This document shows, one piece after another, positions 1 through 9,705 of a stretch of 64,000 nucleotides of DNA. The position numbers and the translations under genes are program-made. Position 1 is the stretch's first letter; every line of letters starts with the position of its first letter. The stretch lies in the NCBI RefSeq assembly GCF_001629735.1, contig NZ_CP015224.1, positions 2,046,001 to 2,110,000 of the forward strand, written 5' to 3'. The notes beneath the pieces are model-generated. The model was not told the origin of the DNA. It worked only from the letters and a program-made list of their open reading frames with translations, and made no database searches. Source of the DNA: Lysinibacillus sphaericus. GTDB lineage: Bacteria > Bacillota > Bacilli > Bacillales_A > Planococcaceae.

Positions 1-174
1 CTTCACAAACTGTTCAATTTCAAACCGCTTACATTGAACAATTTGTGAATTTCTTTATTTTTTAGGTATATAAAGGATATGGGATGTTAGGTTTATCCGT
101 CACTTTTTGCTTTCTATCCTCTATATTTCGCTCTTTATCCATCGCCATTATAGCTCTATCCATCTCCTAAAAAA

Positions 175-196
175 AAACCGTACAAGCGTACGGTTT
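175..196 (-). terminator. Terminator of the biotin operon
   Basis: A perfect 9-bp stem (AAACCGTAC/GTACGGTTT) with a 4-nt loop is followed, reading the minus strand, by a run of T. It lies 34 nt beyond the bioB stop codon. The first 174 bases of the window hold no gene I can support. Confidence 0.85.
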
Positions 197-229
197 TAAC
201 TGTAGTAGTAGATTTTATTTCTATAGCCC

Positions 230-1225
230 CTAGCAAAATGCTGCTTCTTGCTTTTGTGTTAATTCAATCTCAAAGCCTAAATCCTCCAACATACGATAAT
301 CACTATTTGCTTCCTGACCAGCAGTTGTTAAATAATCCCCAACAAATATACTATTCGCTGCATAGAGGCCCAGCGGCTGTAGACAGCCGAGATTGATTTC
401 ACGTCCACCCGAAATTCGGATTTCCTTTGTTGGATTGATGTAACGGAATAACGCTAAGACCTTTAAACAATAGCGTGGATTTAAGTCCTTAGTCCCTTCT
501 AGCTTTGTCCCATCAATCGCATTTAAAAAATTAACAGGAATAGAATCGGCATCTAATTGATGGAGAGCACGCGCAATATTGACGACATCCTCCTTTGTTT
601 CCTTCATCCCAATAATGGCACCCGAACAAGGAGAGATACCATGTTTTTTAACAATCTCTACTGTATTAACACGATCCTCATACGTATGTGAAGTTGTAAT
701 GAAGGAATGGTGACGCTCAGAGGTATTCAAATTATGGTTGTAACGATCCACCCCTGCCTCCTTTAATTGCTGTGCCTGTTCTTCTTTTAGCAAGCCAAGG
801 CAGGCACAAACTTTCAAGCCATACTTTTCTTTAATTTCTACAACTGCCTCGCTTACGACATTGACATCCTTCCGTGTGGGCCCTCGACCACTTGCCACAA
901 TACAATACGTTCCAATCTTGTTGTCAAATGCTCTTTTTGCACCAGCCAAGATTTCCTCTTTCGTAATAAAAGGATATTTTTCAATAGGTGCAGTTGATTT
1001 AGAGGATTGAGAACAATAGCCACAATCCTCTGGGCAATAGCCGCTTTTAGCATTCATAATCATATTGAGCTTTACTTTTTTACCATAATAATGCCGACGA
1101 ATAGCAAAGGCACCGTCCATGAGTTGTAATAGCTCATCATCCTTACTATTTAAAATAGCAAGTGCCTCCTCATTGCTAATGATTTTGCCATCAATTACTT
1201 CCTGTGCTACCTGTAAAAAATTCAT
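230..1225 (-). CDS. bioB: Biotin synthase (radical SAM)
   Basis: Inserts sulfur into dethiobiotin, the last step of biotin synthesis, using S-adenosylmethionine radical chemistry and two iron-sulfur clusters. The protein has 331 residues, normal for BioB. The radical SAM motif YCPEDCGYC (CxxxCxxC) is present near residue 63, and family features such as SGRGPT and the EIRISGGRE stretch near the C-terminus are intact. It is the last gene of a minus-strand operon. Its ATG overlaps the bioY stop codon (ATGA), so translational coupling is likely. Family and reaction are certain from sequence; the pairing with BioY suggests the cell both makes and scavenges biotin. Confidence 0.97.
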   Translation of the reverse strand: MNFLQVAQEVIDGKIISNEEALAILNSKDDELLQLMDGAFAIRRHYYGKKVKLNMIMNAKSGYCPEDCGYCSQSSKSTAPIEKYPFITKEEILAGAKRAFDNKIGTYCIVASGRGPTRKDVNVVSEAVVEIKEKYGLKVCACLGLLKEEQAQQLKEAGVDRYNHNLNTSERHHSFITTSHTYEDRVNTVEIVKKHGISPCSGAIIGMKETKEDVVNIARALHQLDADSIPVNFLNAIDGTKLEGTKDLNPRYCLKVLALFRYINPTKEIRISGGREINLGCLQPLGLYAANSIFVGDYLTTAGQEANSDYRMLEDLGFEIELTQKQEAAFC

Positions 1226-1815
1226 ATCATAGTTTCCCCTTCCCCTTGAGAAATACTTACTCTTCTAGCTGACTGAAATACTTTATACAATTTCTCAGCT
1301 AATAAGCCGGCTGAAATAGCTAAGCCAAAATCAGCAACGATACTGCTTAAGAAGCCAACAACTAAAACATGTGACCAGCTTGTTTTCATATCTAACCAGA
1401 AGTTTAAAGCTATATATAAATATGGAACAGCTACGGCATATACAATGAAAAGCCCTAAGATTGTCGCTCCAATAAAATGTTTCTTCGTTGGCTTCTCTAT
1501 TCTTTCAACGATTATTCCAATTACATAAGCGGCAAGAGCAAAGCCAATAAGATAGCCAAATGTCGGCTGTAAAACATACGTGATGCCCCCGCCCTGCGTA
1601 AAAACAGGTAGCCCTACTAAGCCAACGCCGATATAAACAAGCTGACTATAAAACCCATTGCGGCTACCTAGTAAACAACCTGCTAAAAAGACGAAAACAA
1701 TTTGTAAGGTAAACGGTACAATGGGTAAAGGGATTTTAATAAAAGCTCCTATAGCCGTTAAAGCAGCAAACATGGCAATCATGACTAATGCTAATGTGGA
1801 GTGCCGTCTAACCAA
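1222..1815 (-). CDS. bioY: Biotin transporter substrate-binding subunit BioY
   Basis: This is the S component of an energy-coupling-factor vitamin transporter that captures biotin at the membrane. The 197-residue protein is almost entirely hydrophobic, with about six predicted membrane segments, and carries the BioY-like stretches IPFTLQ-type (here VPFTLQIVFVFLAG) and QPTFGYLIGF. No ECF ATPase genes are beside it, so it would rely on a shared energising module encoded elsewhere. It sits between bioA and bioB, separated from bioA by 2 nt and overlapping bioB by 4 nt. Confidence 0.93.
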   Translation of the reverse strand: MVRRHSTLALVMIAMFAALTAIGAFIKIPLPIVPFTLQIVFVFLAGCLLGSRNGFYSQLVYIGVGLVGLPVFTQGGGITYVLQPTFGYLIGFALAAYVIGIIVERIEKPTKKHFIGATILGLFIVYAVAVPYLYIALNFWLDMKTSWSHVLVVGFLSSIVADFGLAISAGLLAEKLYKVFQSARRVSISQGEGETMI

Positions 1816-1817
1816 CT

Positions 1818-3191
1818 TTATTCCCCCCTGTCTTTGAAAAATTGTTCAATCGTTTCTTTCGTTGTATTAATCATGAAAGTCATTTCTTCATTTGTAATGA
1901 TGTAAGGTGGCATAAAATATAAAATATTGCCAAGAGGTCGTATGAGTAGACCTTTTTCTAATGCTTGCTGATAAATTTGGTAACCAATTCTCTCTTCACT
2001 TGCAAATGGCGTTTTCGTCTGACGGTCTGCAACAAGTTCAATAGCCCCCACTAAACCAACTTGTCGGTATTCACCCACATAAGGCATATGACCAAATGCT
2101 TCCATTGCTAGCTGACGCATTTGTTGCCCCTTGCGTTGAATCATGTCCATTATTTGTTCTTCTTCAAATATTGTTAATACTTCAAGCGCCACACGACATG
2201 CCAACGTATTGCCAGAGTAGCTATGAGAATGTAAAAATGCTTTCATCGTTCCATATTCATCATAAAATGCGTTGTAAACTTGATCACTTGTTAGAACAGC
2301 GGATAATGGTAAATAACCTCCTGTTATGCCTTTTGATAAGCACATAAAATCTGGTGTGATACTGGCCTGCTCACAGGCAAACATTGTCCCTGTACGGCCG
2401 AACCCAACAGCAATTTCATCTGCAATTAAATGAACATCATATTGTGAGCATAATGCTCGTAGCCGTTGTAAATAAATGGGTGGATACATTTTCATCCCCG
2501 CTGCTGCTTGAATAAGTGGTTCTATAATAACAGCCGTGATTTCCTCATGATGCATCTTAAGCTGTTCTTCTACAAAATGACTACATGGTGCATCACAGCT
2601 TTCTGGTAGTTTTTGGAACGGGCAACGAAAACAATCCGGCCCCTGGGCACGTACAGTATCCAATAAAAGTGGCTCAAATACTTCATTGTAAAGCCCTACC
2701 CCTCCTACAGATAAAGCACCAACGGTTTCACCATGATACGCATCTGTAAACGCTAGAAACCGAGTTTTTGTTTGTTTTCCAGTCTGCATATGGTATTGAA
2801 AGCTCATCTTCAATGCCACTTCGACGGCAGAAGAGCCGTTATCCGCAAAAAATACTTTATGTAAACCAGGTGGTGATAAAGCGACTAATTTTTCAGCTAA
2901 TTGGATAGCCGGTTCATGTGTAAAATTAGCAAAAATCGTATGCTCCAATGTAAAGGCTTGATGACTTAAGGCCTGACTAATACGCGGATTGGCATGTCCA
3001 AATAAATTTACCCACCAGGAGGAAACAGCGTCCAAATAGCGTTTGTCATGCTCATCATAAAGCCACACACCTTGTCCCTTTTTTATAACGATAGGTGGAA
3101 ATGCTTCATAATCTTTCATTTGTGAGCACGGATGCCAAATATGCCGTAAATCTCTAGCCTGTAAGTCAGTTATTTCTCGGATCATTTCCAT
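1818..3191 (-). CDS. bioA: Adenosylmethionine-8-amino-7-oxononanoate aminotransferase
   Basis: Converts KAPA to DAPA in biotin synthesis using PLP and S-adenosylmethionine as amino donor. It is a class III aminotransferase: the PLP lysine lies in [11 protein letters not shown], preceded by the [11 protein letters not shown] metal/PLP-phosphate region, and the N-terminal HIWHPCSQM substrate segment is typical of BioA. The open frame extends to a TTG at 3203, but the ATG at 3191 has an AAAGG ribosome binding site 4 nt before it and is preferred, giving 457 residues. The start lies within the 3' end of bioD, an overlap of 26 nt that suggests coupled translation. Confidence 0.95.
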   Translation of the reverse strand: MEMIREITDLQARDLRHIWHPCSQMKDYEAFPPIVIKKGQGVWLYDEHDKRYLDAVSSWWVNLFGHANPRISQALSHQAFTLEHTIFANFTHEPAIQLAEKLVALSPPGLHKVFFADNGSSAVEVALKMSFQYHMQTGKQTKTRFLAFTDAYHGETVGALSVGGVGLYNEVFEPLLLDTVRAQGPDCFRCPFQKLPESCDAPCSHFVEEQLKMHHEEITAVIIEPLIQAAAGMKMYPPIYLQRLRALCSQYDVHLIADEIAVGFGRTGTMFACEQASITPDFMCLSKGITGGYLPLSAVLTSDQVYNAFYDEYGTMKAFLHSHSYSGNTLACRVALEVLTIFEEEQIMDMIQRKGQQMRQLAMEAFGHMPYVGEYRQVGLVGAIELVADRQTKTPFASEERIGYQIYQQALEKGLLIRPLGNILYFMPPYIITNEEMTFMINTTKETIEQFFKDRGE

Positions 3192-3870
3192 AAAGCCTTT
3201 CAAATAAGGTTGTGTGTGTAATGTTGATATTCGCTAGTTCTGAAATATCCTGAAGACGTGGGATAATCGCATAGGGCAATGGATGGTACTGTAAAATCGT
3301 ATGAATATTATCCTGTTCCATCATACTGCCCGTGTCACCGTTAAAAACAATACCAAGAACGTCAATCTGGCGTGATTGCAATGCCTCCATTGTTAACAAG
3401 GTATGATTGATTGTCCCTAAGGTTGTCCTTGTAACAAGCACTACTGGCAATTTGCTGCTCACAATGACATCAAGCAGTGTGATGCTTTGTTGAACATCTA
3501 AAGGCACAAACAATCCCCCTGCTCCCTCAGCTATAACAACATCATAGGATTCTTGTAAGAATTGAATACGCTGTAAAAGATTTTCTACATCAATTTGCTG
3601 TCCCTCCAGTTGAGCAGCAAAATGTGGCGATGCGGCCTCCTTAAACGAATAGCCATTCATATGCTCTTTATTTAACACTTGCAAGGAATACTTTTCATAC
3701 ATAGCTGTATCTGCATAATAGCTATGCAAATTGTCGTATATCTCGCCTGTTTGCACTGGCTTGAAAGGTATAATTTCCAACCCCAACCTTTGCAATTGAC
3801 ACATCAACAGTGTCGTGACAATCGTTTTACCAACATCTGTATCAGTACCGACTACCCAAAAATGTTGCAT
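3166..3870 (-). CDS. bioD: Dethiobiotin synthetase
   Basis: ATP-dependent carboxylation and ring closure of DAPA to dethiobiotin. The N-terminus carries the expected P-loop GTDTDVGKT, and [10 protein letters not shown] later in the protein matches the conserved BioD active-site loop. The length of 234 residues is usual. It is the first gene of the operon, with a strong GGGGGAGG ribosome binding site and a putative BirA operator upstream. The order D-A-Y-B omits bioF and the pimeloyl-forming genes, which must be elsewhere if the pathway is complete. Confidence 0.95.
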   Translation of the reverse strand: MQHFWVVGTDTDVGKTIVTTLLMCQLQRLGLEIIPFKPVQTGEIYDNLHSYYADTAMYEKYSLQVLNKEHMNGYSFKEAASPHFAAQLEGQQIDVENLLQRIQFLQESYDVVIAEGAGGLFVPLDVQQSITLLDVIVSSKLPVVLVTRTTLGTINHTLLTMEALQSRQIDVLGIVFNGDTGSMMEQDNIHTILQYHPLPYAIIPRLQDISELANINITHTTLFERLYGNDPRNN

Positions 3871-3891
3871 CGTTAACCTCCCCCTCTTTTT

Positions 3892-3922
3892 AAGTTAACC
3901 TGAGACACTTTAAAAGTTAACA
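3892..3922 (-). promoter_or_regulatory. Putative BirA (biotin repressor) operator upstream of bioD
   Basis: Two GTTAAC half sites at 3894-3899 and 3916-3921, separated by 16 bp, resemble the Bacillus biotin-operon operator (GTTAAC, about 15 nt, GTTAAC). They lie 22 to 50 nt upstream of the bioD start. A third GTTAAC abuts the bioD start codon (3872-3877). The match is seen by eye; binding of BirA is inferred. Confidence 0.55.
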
Positions 3923-4133
3923 CATTTATTTTCTTTTTGTAAATGCCTATTCTTTAATTTCTCAGAAACTTGTACAAAAATAGCAAAATCTTGTCATAGC
4001 TTCTTGAAAATTTAACCCTTTCAAGGAATGCGCTAACTGAATTTGCTTTCTCATAAAATAAAGCAGGAGATACTTCTTAAATGAAAGGAGTTTTATCTAG
4101 TTGTGTAGTATTACACTATATGGGGGTGGTTGT

Positions 4134-4598
4134 ATGTTTGGGATTTTTAAAGACGCAGAAAAAAGCATTGATACATATGAACAAGTGCATTCAATTTTAA
4201 AATCATTGCTTACCTATGAACTAAAAGAATTACCAACTCGCTATGAATTTTGGTATCGTGTAGCTATTCGTCAGGAGGAGTGTCGTAGTCTTCAAGCGGA
4301 ACATCGTGCAAAAATTTCGATGACCTCTGCAGTAGGACGCTTTCATCAAAAACAATATGAAGCGATGACAAAAAAACTAGCTAAACTTGAGCGCCTAGCT
4401 GATATTTATAAATTATTTTGTCTGGAGGAAGAACGAGCGAACCTAAATCATCGACTGTCCTTCCATCAAGAAGACATTGCCGCTCTATACGATCACATTC
4501 AGCATAAAGAGCTTTATACGTATTGTGACTCGGTTCAGCTGCAATTTTGGGAAGCCATCCGCGATGACATTTTACATGCAATCGCAGACCTTGATTAA
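4134..4598 (+). CDS. Hypothetical soluble protein, helical
   Basis: I do not recognise this 154-residue protein. It starts FGIFKDAEKSIDTYEQ, is rich in charged and helical residues, has no signal peptide or membrane segment, and holds a cysteine in two places but no obvious metal motif. The ATG at 4134 has a GGGGGTGG ribosome binding site, which makes it better than an upstream in-frame ATG at 4101. It is a single-gene transcription unit on the plus strand, closed by the terminator just after it. Confidence 0.7.
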   Translation: MFGIFKDAEKSIDTYEQVHSILKSLLTYELKELPTRYEFWYRVAIRQEECRSLQAEHRAKISMTSAVGRFHQKQYEAMTKKLAKLERLADIYKLFCLEEERANLNHRLSFHQEDIAALYDHIQHKELYTYCDSVQLQFWEAIRDDILHAIADLD

Positions 4599-4606
4599 AT
4601 AAAAAA

Positions 4607-4634
4607 AGCCAACGTTTTTATTCAAAACGTTGGC
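4607..4634. terminator. Bidirectional terminator between convergent genes
   Basis: Stem AGCCAACGTTTT / AAAACGTTGGCT with A-rich sequence on the left and T-rich on the right. It can serve both the plus-strand gene ending at 4598 and the minus-strand gene ending at 4642. Confidence 0.8.
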
Positions 4635-4641
4635 TATCTAT

Positions 4642-5682
4642 TTAGGCAAAATACTTTGACATTCTTAGTTGAAGCATTTGTTTAAACTCTTGTGACTGGT
4701 CAACTTTAATCGCTACTTGATTATAATGTTTTTTAATGCCTAACATAAAAGTCACTTCCACTGGCTCTTTCATTTTTAAAATGACGTGCGGATAAGCCTC
4801 ACCAAAATCACGTGCCACGAAATCTATCGTATCCTTCGATAATTTTCCTTCTAACTGACCCTTATCCTCTATAACCTCTTCTATTTTATTAAAATCGATT
4901 TCTGTACGCTTCATTAAACCTAGCGAAATATATATTGTTTCGTCTGTTACGTATACAGGATTAAATCGAATCGCCTGCATATCTGCGATCAAAAAGATCA
5001 CTGAATATATATTAAGAATGAGCAAAACAATGGAAAGAATCATGGACTTCTCATGTAGCCACCAGTGAATGCCAATCGTTTCAATCGCAATACCGTGGAT
5101 AATCATAAGTTGAAAGGCGATATAGCTTGAATTTTTATGCAAAGTAAAACCGAGGCGTTCTTGTCGCTTCCAGCTAGCAACCCCATAATAAAGGACAAGT
5201 AAATCCGAACAAATCATTTGAATGACAGGATGCTGCGGAAATTGTTTTTCTACAGCTTTTGAAAATGAAAATATATCTGGTAATGAACTGGCACGTACAT
5301 CAGCTAGAACTCTTGGCAGATAGCGGACAAGTGTAGCAATGAGTAAAATTTCTAACACGATCATAATACCTTCAAGAGCAAAGCCTGCCCACGTGACTGC
5401 CACAAATGGCTGAAGATGCTCAATTGGAATGATAAAACGTGCGGCAATACAGCCAATTGCGACTAACAATATGGACTGCTTTAATGAGAACTTCCCTTTA
5501 TAAAGCATCCATAATATAGGTATGACAACTACTAAATCAATGAGGGAACCTAAAACAACTCCATTTGTTTCGATAGGCAAGATGACCGAACCAAGACCCG
5601 AATTATAAAGCGTATAATTGCTGACTAGCACGATGAATAACAGAGCTAGCCATATATTTTGCTTTTTCCTTAAAACCATCAT
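4642..5682 (-). CDS. Multi-pass membrane protein with cytosolic C-terminal domain, unknown function
   Basis: A protein of 346 residues. About seven hydrophobic segments span residues 10 to 235, broken by a charged loop near residues 125-150. The last ~105 residues form a soluble domain rich in alternating hydrophobic and charged residues (YVTDETIYISLGLMKRTEIDF) that looks like a bacterial PH-type membrane-associated fold. I do not know its function. It is monocistronic and convergent with the small gene to its left. The start codon doublet ATG ATG leaves a one-codon uncertainty. Confidence 0.75.
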   Translation of the reverse strand: MMVLRKKQNIWLALLFIVLVSNYTLYNSGLGSVILPIETNGVVLGSLIDLVVVIPILWMLYKGKFSLKQSILLVAIGCIAARFIIPIEHLQPFVAVTWAGFALEGIMIVLEILLIATLVRYLPRVLADVRASSLPDIFSFSKAVEKQFPQHPVIQMICSDLLVLYYGVASWKRQERLGFTLHKNSSYIAFQLMIIHGIAIETIGIHWWLHEKSMILSIVLLILNIYSVIFLIADMQAIRFNPVYVTDETIYISLGLMKRTEIDFNKIEEVIEDKGQLEGKLSKDTIDFVARDFGEAYPHVILKMKEPVEVTFMLGIKKHYNQVAIKVDQSQEFKQMLQLRMSKYFA

Positions 5683-5805
5683 TCTAACGCCCCCTACACA
5701 CTATTAATTACACTTTATTGTAAATGGTGAATTATGTATATATTACAGGCATAAATGATTATATTTTTTCCATTGATGTTCAATAATTTTTCACATTTTA
5801 AAACT

Positions 5806-6693
5806 TTACAGAAATTTCTTGCGATAAACATGTGGTGAATAGCCTGTATATTCTTTAAACTTCTCAATATAGTAACTGACAGTACTAAAGCCTGTATTGG
5901 CAGCAATAATAGTGACATTTTGCTCGTCATCCCTCAATAATTCAATACTTTTGCGAAGTCGATATTGTAATAAATAAGTAAATGGGGTCAGTCCAATTAC
6001 TTTCTTAAAATACCGACTGCATTCAGCCCTACTTAAATACACGTGCTTCGCTAAATCCTCTAGCGTTATTTTTTGCTGATAGTGTGTATGTAAAAAATTC
6101 AGCATCGCTTTAGCCCGTTCTTGTTGCACAATAATTGAGGGGTCCACAATTTCCTCCGTCAGCAAGGATTGGGTTAACATCACTTCCCAAATGTATAGTA
6201 GCTCTCTCCATACTTTAAGTTGATAAAAGGCCTCTTGCTTTTGTAATATATCAGCCATACATGCCACTTTTTGAGTTAACTCCTTCGTAAGTTTAAGGTA
6301 GGGCTGTCGATGAGTAGTTAAATAAGGTTGAACATAATTAGTCATAAAAATACTGCCATCATGCCCTCCAATGATTATTGGGTCCACGTTTATACAGTAA
6401 ACAATCGCATGCTCCATTTGAAAGGGCTTCGCCTCATGTAATTCTGAGGTATTGATGAATAGCCCCTCCCCCTCCTCTAAGACTAAAACATTCGCTCCTA
6501 CCCGATACTTAGCACATCCGCTTTTGAGATAAACAAATTGAATTTCTTTATGCCAATGGAGCGGTAGAAAATCCATACTATCCATGTTCATGGTCGTTTC
6601 ATACAAGGCAACTGGAAATTCTTTTGATCCGTGCAATGTTAGCTCTTGCAAATCTTTCGCAATTTTTATATGGGTTAAAGGCAACCTCATCAC
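5806..6693 (-). CDS. AraC-family transcriptional regulator with cupin sensor domain
   Basis: The 295-residue protein has an N-terminal cupin-like ligand-binding half (LPLHWHKEIQFVYLKSG, residues ~42-58) and a C-terminal pair of AraC helix-turn-helix motifs (LEDLAKHVYLSRAECSRYFK and VSYYIEKFKEYTGYSPHVYR). Such regulators usually bind a small metabolite and act on a neighbouring gene. It is divergent from the EamA exporter at 6792 with only 98 nt between the starts, so control of that exporter is the natural inference. The start is uncertain: GTG at 6693 and ATG at 6690 are adjacent, and both are close to the GAGG motif. Confidence 0.9.
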   Translation of the reverse strand: MMRLPLTHIKIAKDLQELTLHGSKEFPVALYETTMNMDSMDFLPLHWHKEIQFVYLKSGCAKYRVGANVLVLEEGEGLFINTSELHEAKPFQMEHAIVYCINVDPIIIGGHDGSIFMTNYVQPYLTTHRQPYLKLTKELTQKVACMADILQKQEAFYQLKVWRELLYIWEVMLTQSLLTEEIVDPSIIVQQERAKAMLNFLHTHYQQKITLEDLAKHVYLSRAECSRYFKKVIGLTPFTYLLQYRLRKSIELLRDDEQNVTIIAANTGFSTVSYYIEKFKEYTGYSPHVYRKKFL

Positions 6694-6791
6694 CTCAATA
6701 TTTTGATATTTTTAATGTGTTAATACGATATTTATTCTGTTCCGGACATCTTATAATCACCTTATATTGATAGTTTAGGAGATGTTCGTCA

Positions 6792-7709
6792 ATGAATCAA
6801 ATCATCAAAAAAAATCGTACCCTCGGTTTTTTACTAGTAATCCTTGGGGCAAGTTTTTGGGGAATCGGTGGAACCGTAGCCCAAAAACTATTTCAGGAGG
6901 AGCAAATAGCTGTAGAATGGCTAGTTTCTAGTCGTCTACTTTTGTCTGGTCTATTACTCATAGGAATATATAAAATTACCCATCGACATGAGTCAATCTT
7001 TATCATGTGGCGGACAAAACAAAATGCCATGAGACAATTATTATTTAGTTTATTAGGCATGCTTGCTGTCCAATATACGTATATGATGTCTATTTCCATT
7101 GGAAATTCAGCGGTAGCCACGCTTCTACAGTATTTAGCACCTTTGTTCATCATGGCATATTACTTTTTATCTAAGCAAAGCCCTTTGACAAAACAGGATA
7201 GTATTGCCGTTACACTTACACTTGTTGGAACTTTTTTATTATTAACAAATGGGTCCTTTTCAACTTTGTCAGTACCTTTTATGGCCGTATTCTGGGGTGT
7301 AGTATCAGGACTTTCAGTTGCCTTTTATACACTATATGCTGTTCCCCTTTTACAGCAATTCCATTCCTTACTTGTTGTAGGTTGGTCCATGGTCATCGGT
7401 GGGATTGTTATGAGTTTCTTCCATCAACCATGGTCTATTGATGTATCGAACTGGACATTTTCTACGATTGCCTATTTTCTTTTTATTATTATATTCGGCA
7501 CAATGCTAGCGTTTTGGTTTTATATTGCTAGCTTGCATTATTTATCCCCAAAGGAGTCAAGCTTATTAGGAAGCTTAGAACCACTAATGGCTGTCATCAC
7601 AAGTGTATGGTGGTTAAAAATAAGCTTTGGAGGTTACCAATTTATTGGTACTTTACTAATTCTTCTAATGATTCTATATCTCACAGTGTTTCAAAAGAAA
7701 CAGGCTTAA
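6792..7709 (+). CDS. EamA/DMT-family transporter
   Basis: A 305-residue protein with ten predicted membrane helices in two EamA repeats. The first begins with GFLLVILGASFWGIGGT, the second near residue 160 with AVFWGVVSGLSVAFYTLY, and the conserved EP near the last helices (GSLEPLMAV) is present. These carriers usually export amino acids, purines or other metabolites; the substrate cannot be told from sequence. An AGGAGATG ribosome binding site precedes the ATG. It is divergent from an AraC-type regulator that probably controls it. Confidence 0.9.
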   Translation: MNQIIKKNRTLGFLLVILGASFWGIGGTVAQKLFQEEQIAVEWLVSSRLLLSGLLLIGIYKITHRHESIFIMWRTKQNAMRQLLFSLLGMLAVQYTYMMSISIGNSAVATLLQYLAPLFIMAYYFLSKQSPLTKQDSIAVTLTLVGTFLLLTNGSFSTLSVPFMAVFWGVVSGLSVAFYTLYAVPLLQQFHSLLVVGWSMVIGGIVMSFFHQPWSIDVSNWTFSTIAYFLFIIIFGTMLAFWFYIASLHYLSPKESSLLGSLEPLMAVITSVWWLKISFGGYQFIGTLLILLMILYLTVFQKKQA

Positions 7710-7874
7710 ACACCTTAATATCTGATTTTTCTGACTGTCAGTAGTCAATACCTCCTATATTAAATATTGGTTTATATGAATTAATACATAAAATTTACAT
7801 ATTTCATATATCTTTTCTCCTTGTTTGTCTACTATACTGAAAATAAATGACAAATAAAAAGGGAGGTATTAGTT

Positions 7875-8927
7875 ATGAATAAAAAAGTTATTTTTTTTGA
7901 GGTTGAAGGTGGCACAGACAAAGGATCAGATGGCTATCGTCCAGATACAATGCCAATGGTGGAAGCTTTAAAGCAACGTGGGCAAGATGCAGAGGTGTTA
8001 TTTTTTGATATTGCAAAAAAACAGCAAATTTTTGACTACGTAAAGGAACATGGTGCTGCCTATGTATCCCGTATAAACCCCGGCAACTTGCAGCATGAGG
8101 AAGAATATTTCGCGATGCTTCGAGAACTTTGCCAAGTAGGCGTCATCGGCATGCCACATCCCGATGCGATGATTAGCTATGGCTCTAAAGATGTATTATC
8201 AAAGCTTACTGCTACCAATTTAGTACCTGATGATACATTTGCCTACTATACAATCGAAGCATTTAAAGCACAATTTCCTACTTCTCTAGCGTTAACAGAA
8301 CGTGTTCTGAAGCAAAATCGTGGTTCTACGGGTGAAGGTATTTGGCGTGTAAAATTAGTAGAGCCTCTAGCCGAAGGAATTACCGAAGTTCCATTAGATG
8401 CACAAATTAAATGTACCGAAGCAAAAGATAATCATGTTGAATATTGGTCTCTCGGAGACTTCATGACATTTTGTGAGCCATATATTACTGGATTGAATGG
8501 TATGTTAATCGATATGCGATTTCTTCCACGTATTACAGAAGGTGAAGTTCGCTTATTGATGTTGCGCAATCACCCCGTTCACGTGGTACATAAAAAACCT
8601 GCTAATACTGAGGATGCCTTTAGTGCAACATTATTCTCAGGTGCACAATATCGCTATGATCAACCAGAGGATTGGCCTGAGCTTGTCGAAAGCTTTTTAT
8701 CACAGCTACCTCAAGTAACGAACCTGTTAGGAGGATATGACTTACCTCTTATCTGGACAGCTGATTTTATGTTAGACACAGATGAAGCTGGCAAGGATTG
8801 CTATATTTTAGGTGAAATGAATTGTTCATGTGTGGGCTTTACTTCAGAGCTCTCCTTAGCACATCAAGTAGCAGAAGAAATTTTGGCTTGTCTCCAAGAG
8901 CAGACAATTGTAGTTACTCCATCATAA
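7875..8927 (+). CDS. Cj0069-type, ATP-grasp-like protein of unknown function
   Basis: The 350-residue soluble protein resembles the uncharacterised Cj0069 family. VLKQNRGSTGEGIWRVKL near residue 150 looks like an ATP-grasp nucleotide-binding loop, and the C-terminal LGEMNCSCVGFTSEL contains an E-x-N pair typical of the ATP-grasp metal site. The family assignment is from memory and the biochemical role is unknown; an amide- or peptide-bond ligase is the structural expectation. It has a GGGAGG ribosome binding site, stands alone on the plus strand, and ends in a strong shared terminator. Confidence 0.7.
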   Translation: MNKKVIFFEVEGGTDKGSDGYRPDTMPMVEALKQRGQDAEVLFFDIAKKQQIFDYVKEHGAAYVSRINPGNLQHEEEYFAMLRELCQVGVIGMPHPDAMISYGSKDVLSKLTATNLVPDDTFAYYTIEAFKAQFPTSLALTERVLKQNRGSTGEGIWRVKLVEPLAEGITEVPLDAQIKCTEAKDNHVEYWSLGDFMTFCEPYITGLNGMLIDMRFLPRITEGEVRLLMLRNHPVHVVHKKPANTEDAFSATLFSGAQYRYDQPEDWPELVESFLSQLPQVTNLLGGYDLPLIWTADFMLDTDEAGKDCYILGEMNCSCVGFTSELSLAHQVAEEILACLQEQTIVVTPS

Positions 8928-8928
8928 A

Positions 8929-8957
8929 AAAAGTGCGATCTGAGAGATCGCACTTTT
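8929..8957. terminator. Bidirectional terminator
   Basis: A 13-bp perfect stem AAAAGTGCGATCT/AGATCGCACTTTT closes the Cj0069-type gene. On the other strand it reaches the last base of the LysE gene. Confidence 0.85.
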
Positions 8958-9589
8958 CATATATAAATTTTAATTGCTTGTATAAATTCATATATAAAAT
9001 AACCAGCAAAGCCAAATAACAAGAATCCTGCGACAATCGTAAATGTTTTAATCATCTTCCGATTCATCGCTTTACGCGTAACTGAGACAATAGTTAGTAA
9101 ACCGATATCGTGGAGTAAAATTCCACTCAGGACACCAGCAGCAATAATTAAAAAGCTTGTTTGCTCCCCTTGTCCGTAAGATTTAGCTAGAACAACGCCG
9201 AATACATTGACCCAAAAAACAAGGTTACCAGGGGATATAGCTACCAATAATCCATTCAAGTAAGAAGCAAAAAAGGACTTGGTTACTTTTTCTCCTGCCA
9301 ATGTAATATCATGATCGGCATTCTTAATAGAGTCATACCCTAACAAGAATAAAAAGCCCGCTCCAATGATCCACATCGGAAGCTGTACCATAGGCATAGC
9401 CAAAATGGAGGCTAATCCCATATACAAGGCAAAAACTAATACGATGTCAATGGTCATGCCACCAAGCCCTACAGCCCAGCCGTGCAGAAAACCATTTTTA
9501 AGTCCTTGCTTTGTCATTTCGACTGTAATTGCACCTACAGGCATGGCAATGGCAAGTCCCACCAATACATACGCTACATATAAACTCAA
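8957..9589 (-). CDS. LysE-family amino acid exporter
   Basis: A membrane protein of 210 residues with six hydrophobic segments and the LysE/RhtB signature near the N-terminus: a conserved PVGAITVEM-type motif followed by GLKNGFLHGWAVGLGG. A second family motif, SPGNLVFWVNVFGV, lies near residue 120. It probably exports a basic or neutral amino acid or a related metabolite; the substrate is not deducible. It is monocistronic and convergent with the preceding plus-strand gene. Confidence 0.9.
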   Translation of the reverse strand: MSLYVAYVLVGLAIAMPVGAITVEMTKQGLKNGFLHGWAVGLGGMTIDIVLVFALYMGLASILAMPMVQLPMWIIGAGFLFLLGYDSIKNADHDITLAGEKVTKSFFASYLNGLLVAISPGNLVFWVNVFGVVLAKSYGQGEQTSFLIIAAGVLSGILLHDIGLLTIVSVTRKAMNRKMIKTFTIVAGFLLFGFAGYFIYEFIQAIKIYI

Positions 9590-9705
9590 AAAAACACTTC
9601 TTTCATGTCATCGATAAGCTTCATACGTCCGTTTATACTTCTACATTAGCATAAATATACTTAAAAAGAAATAATTATTAATAGTTTAACGTCTCTTTTC
9701 TAGAT

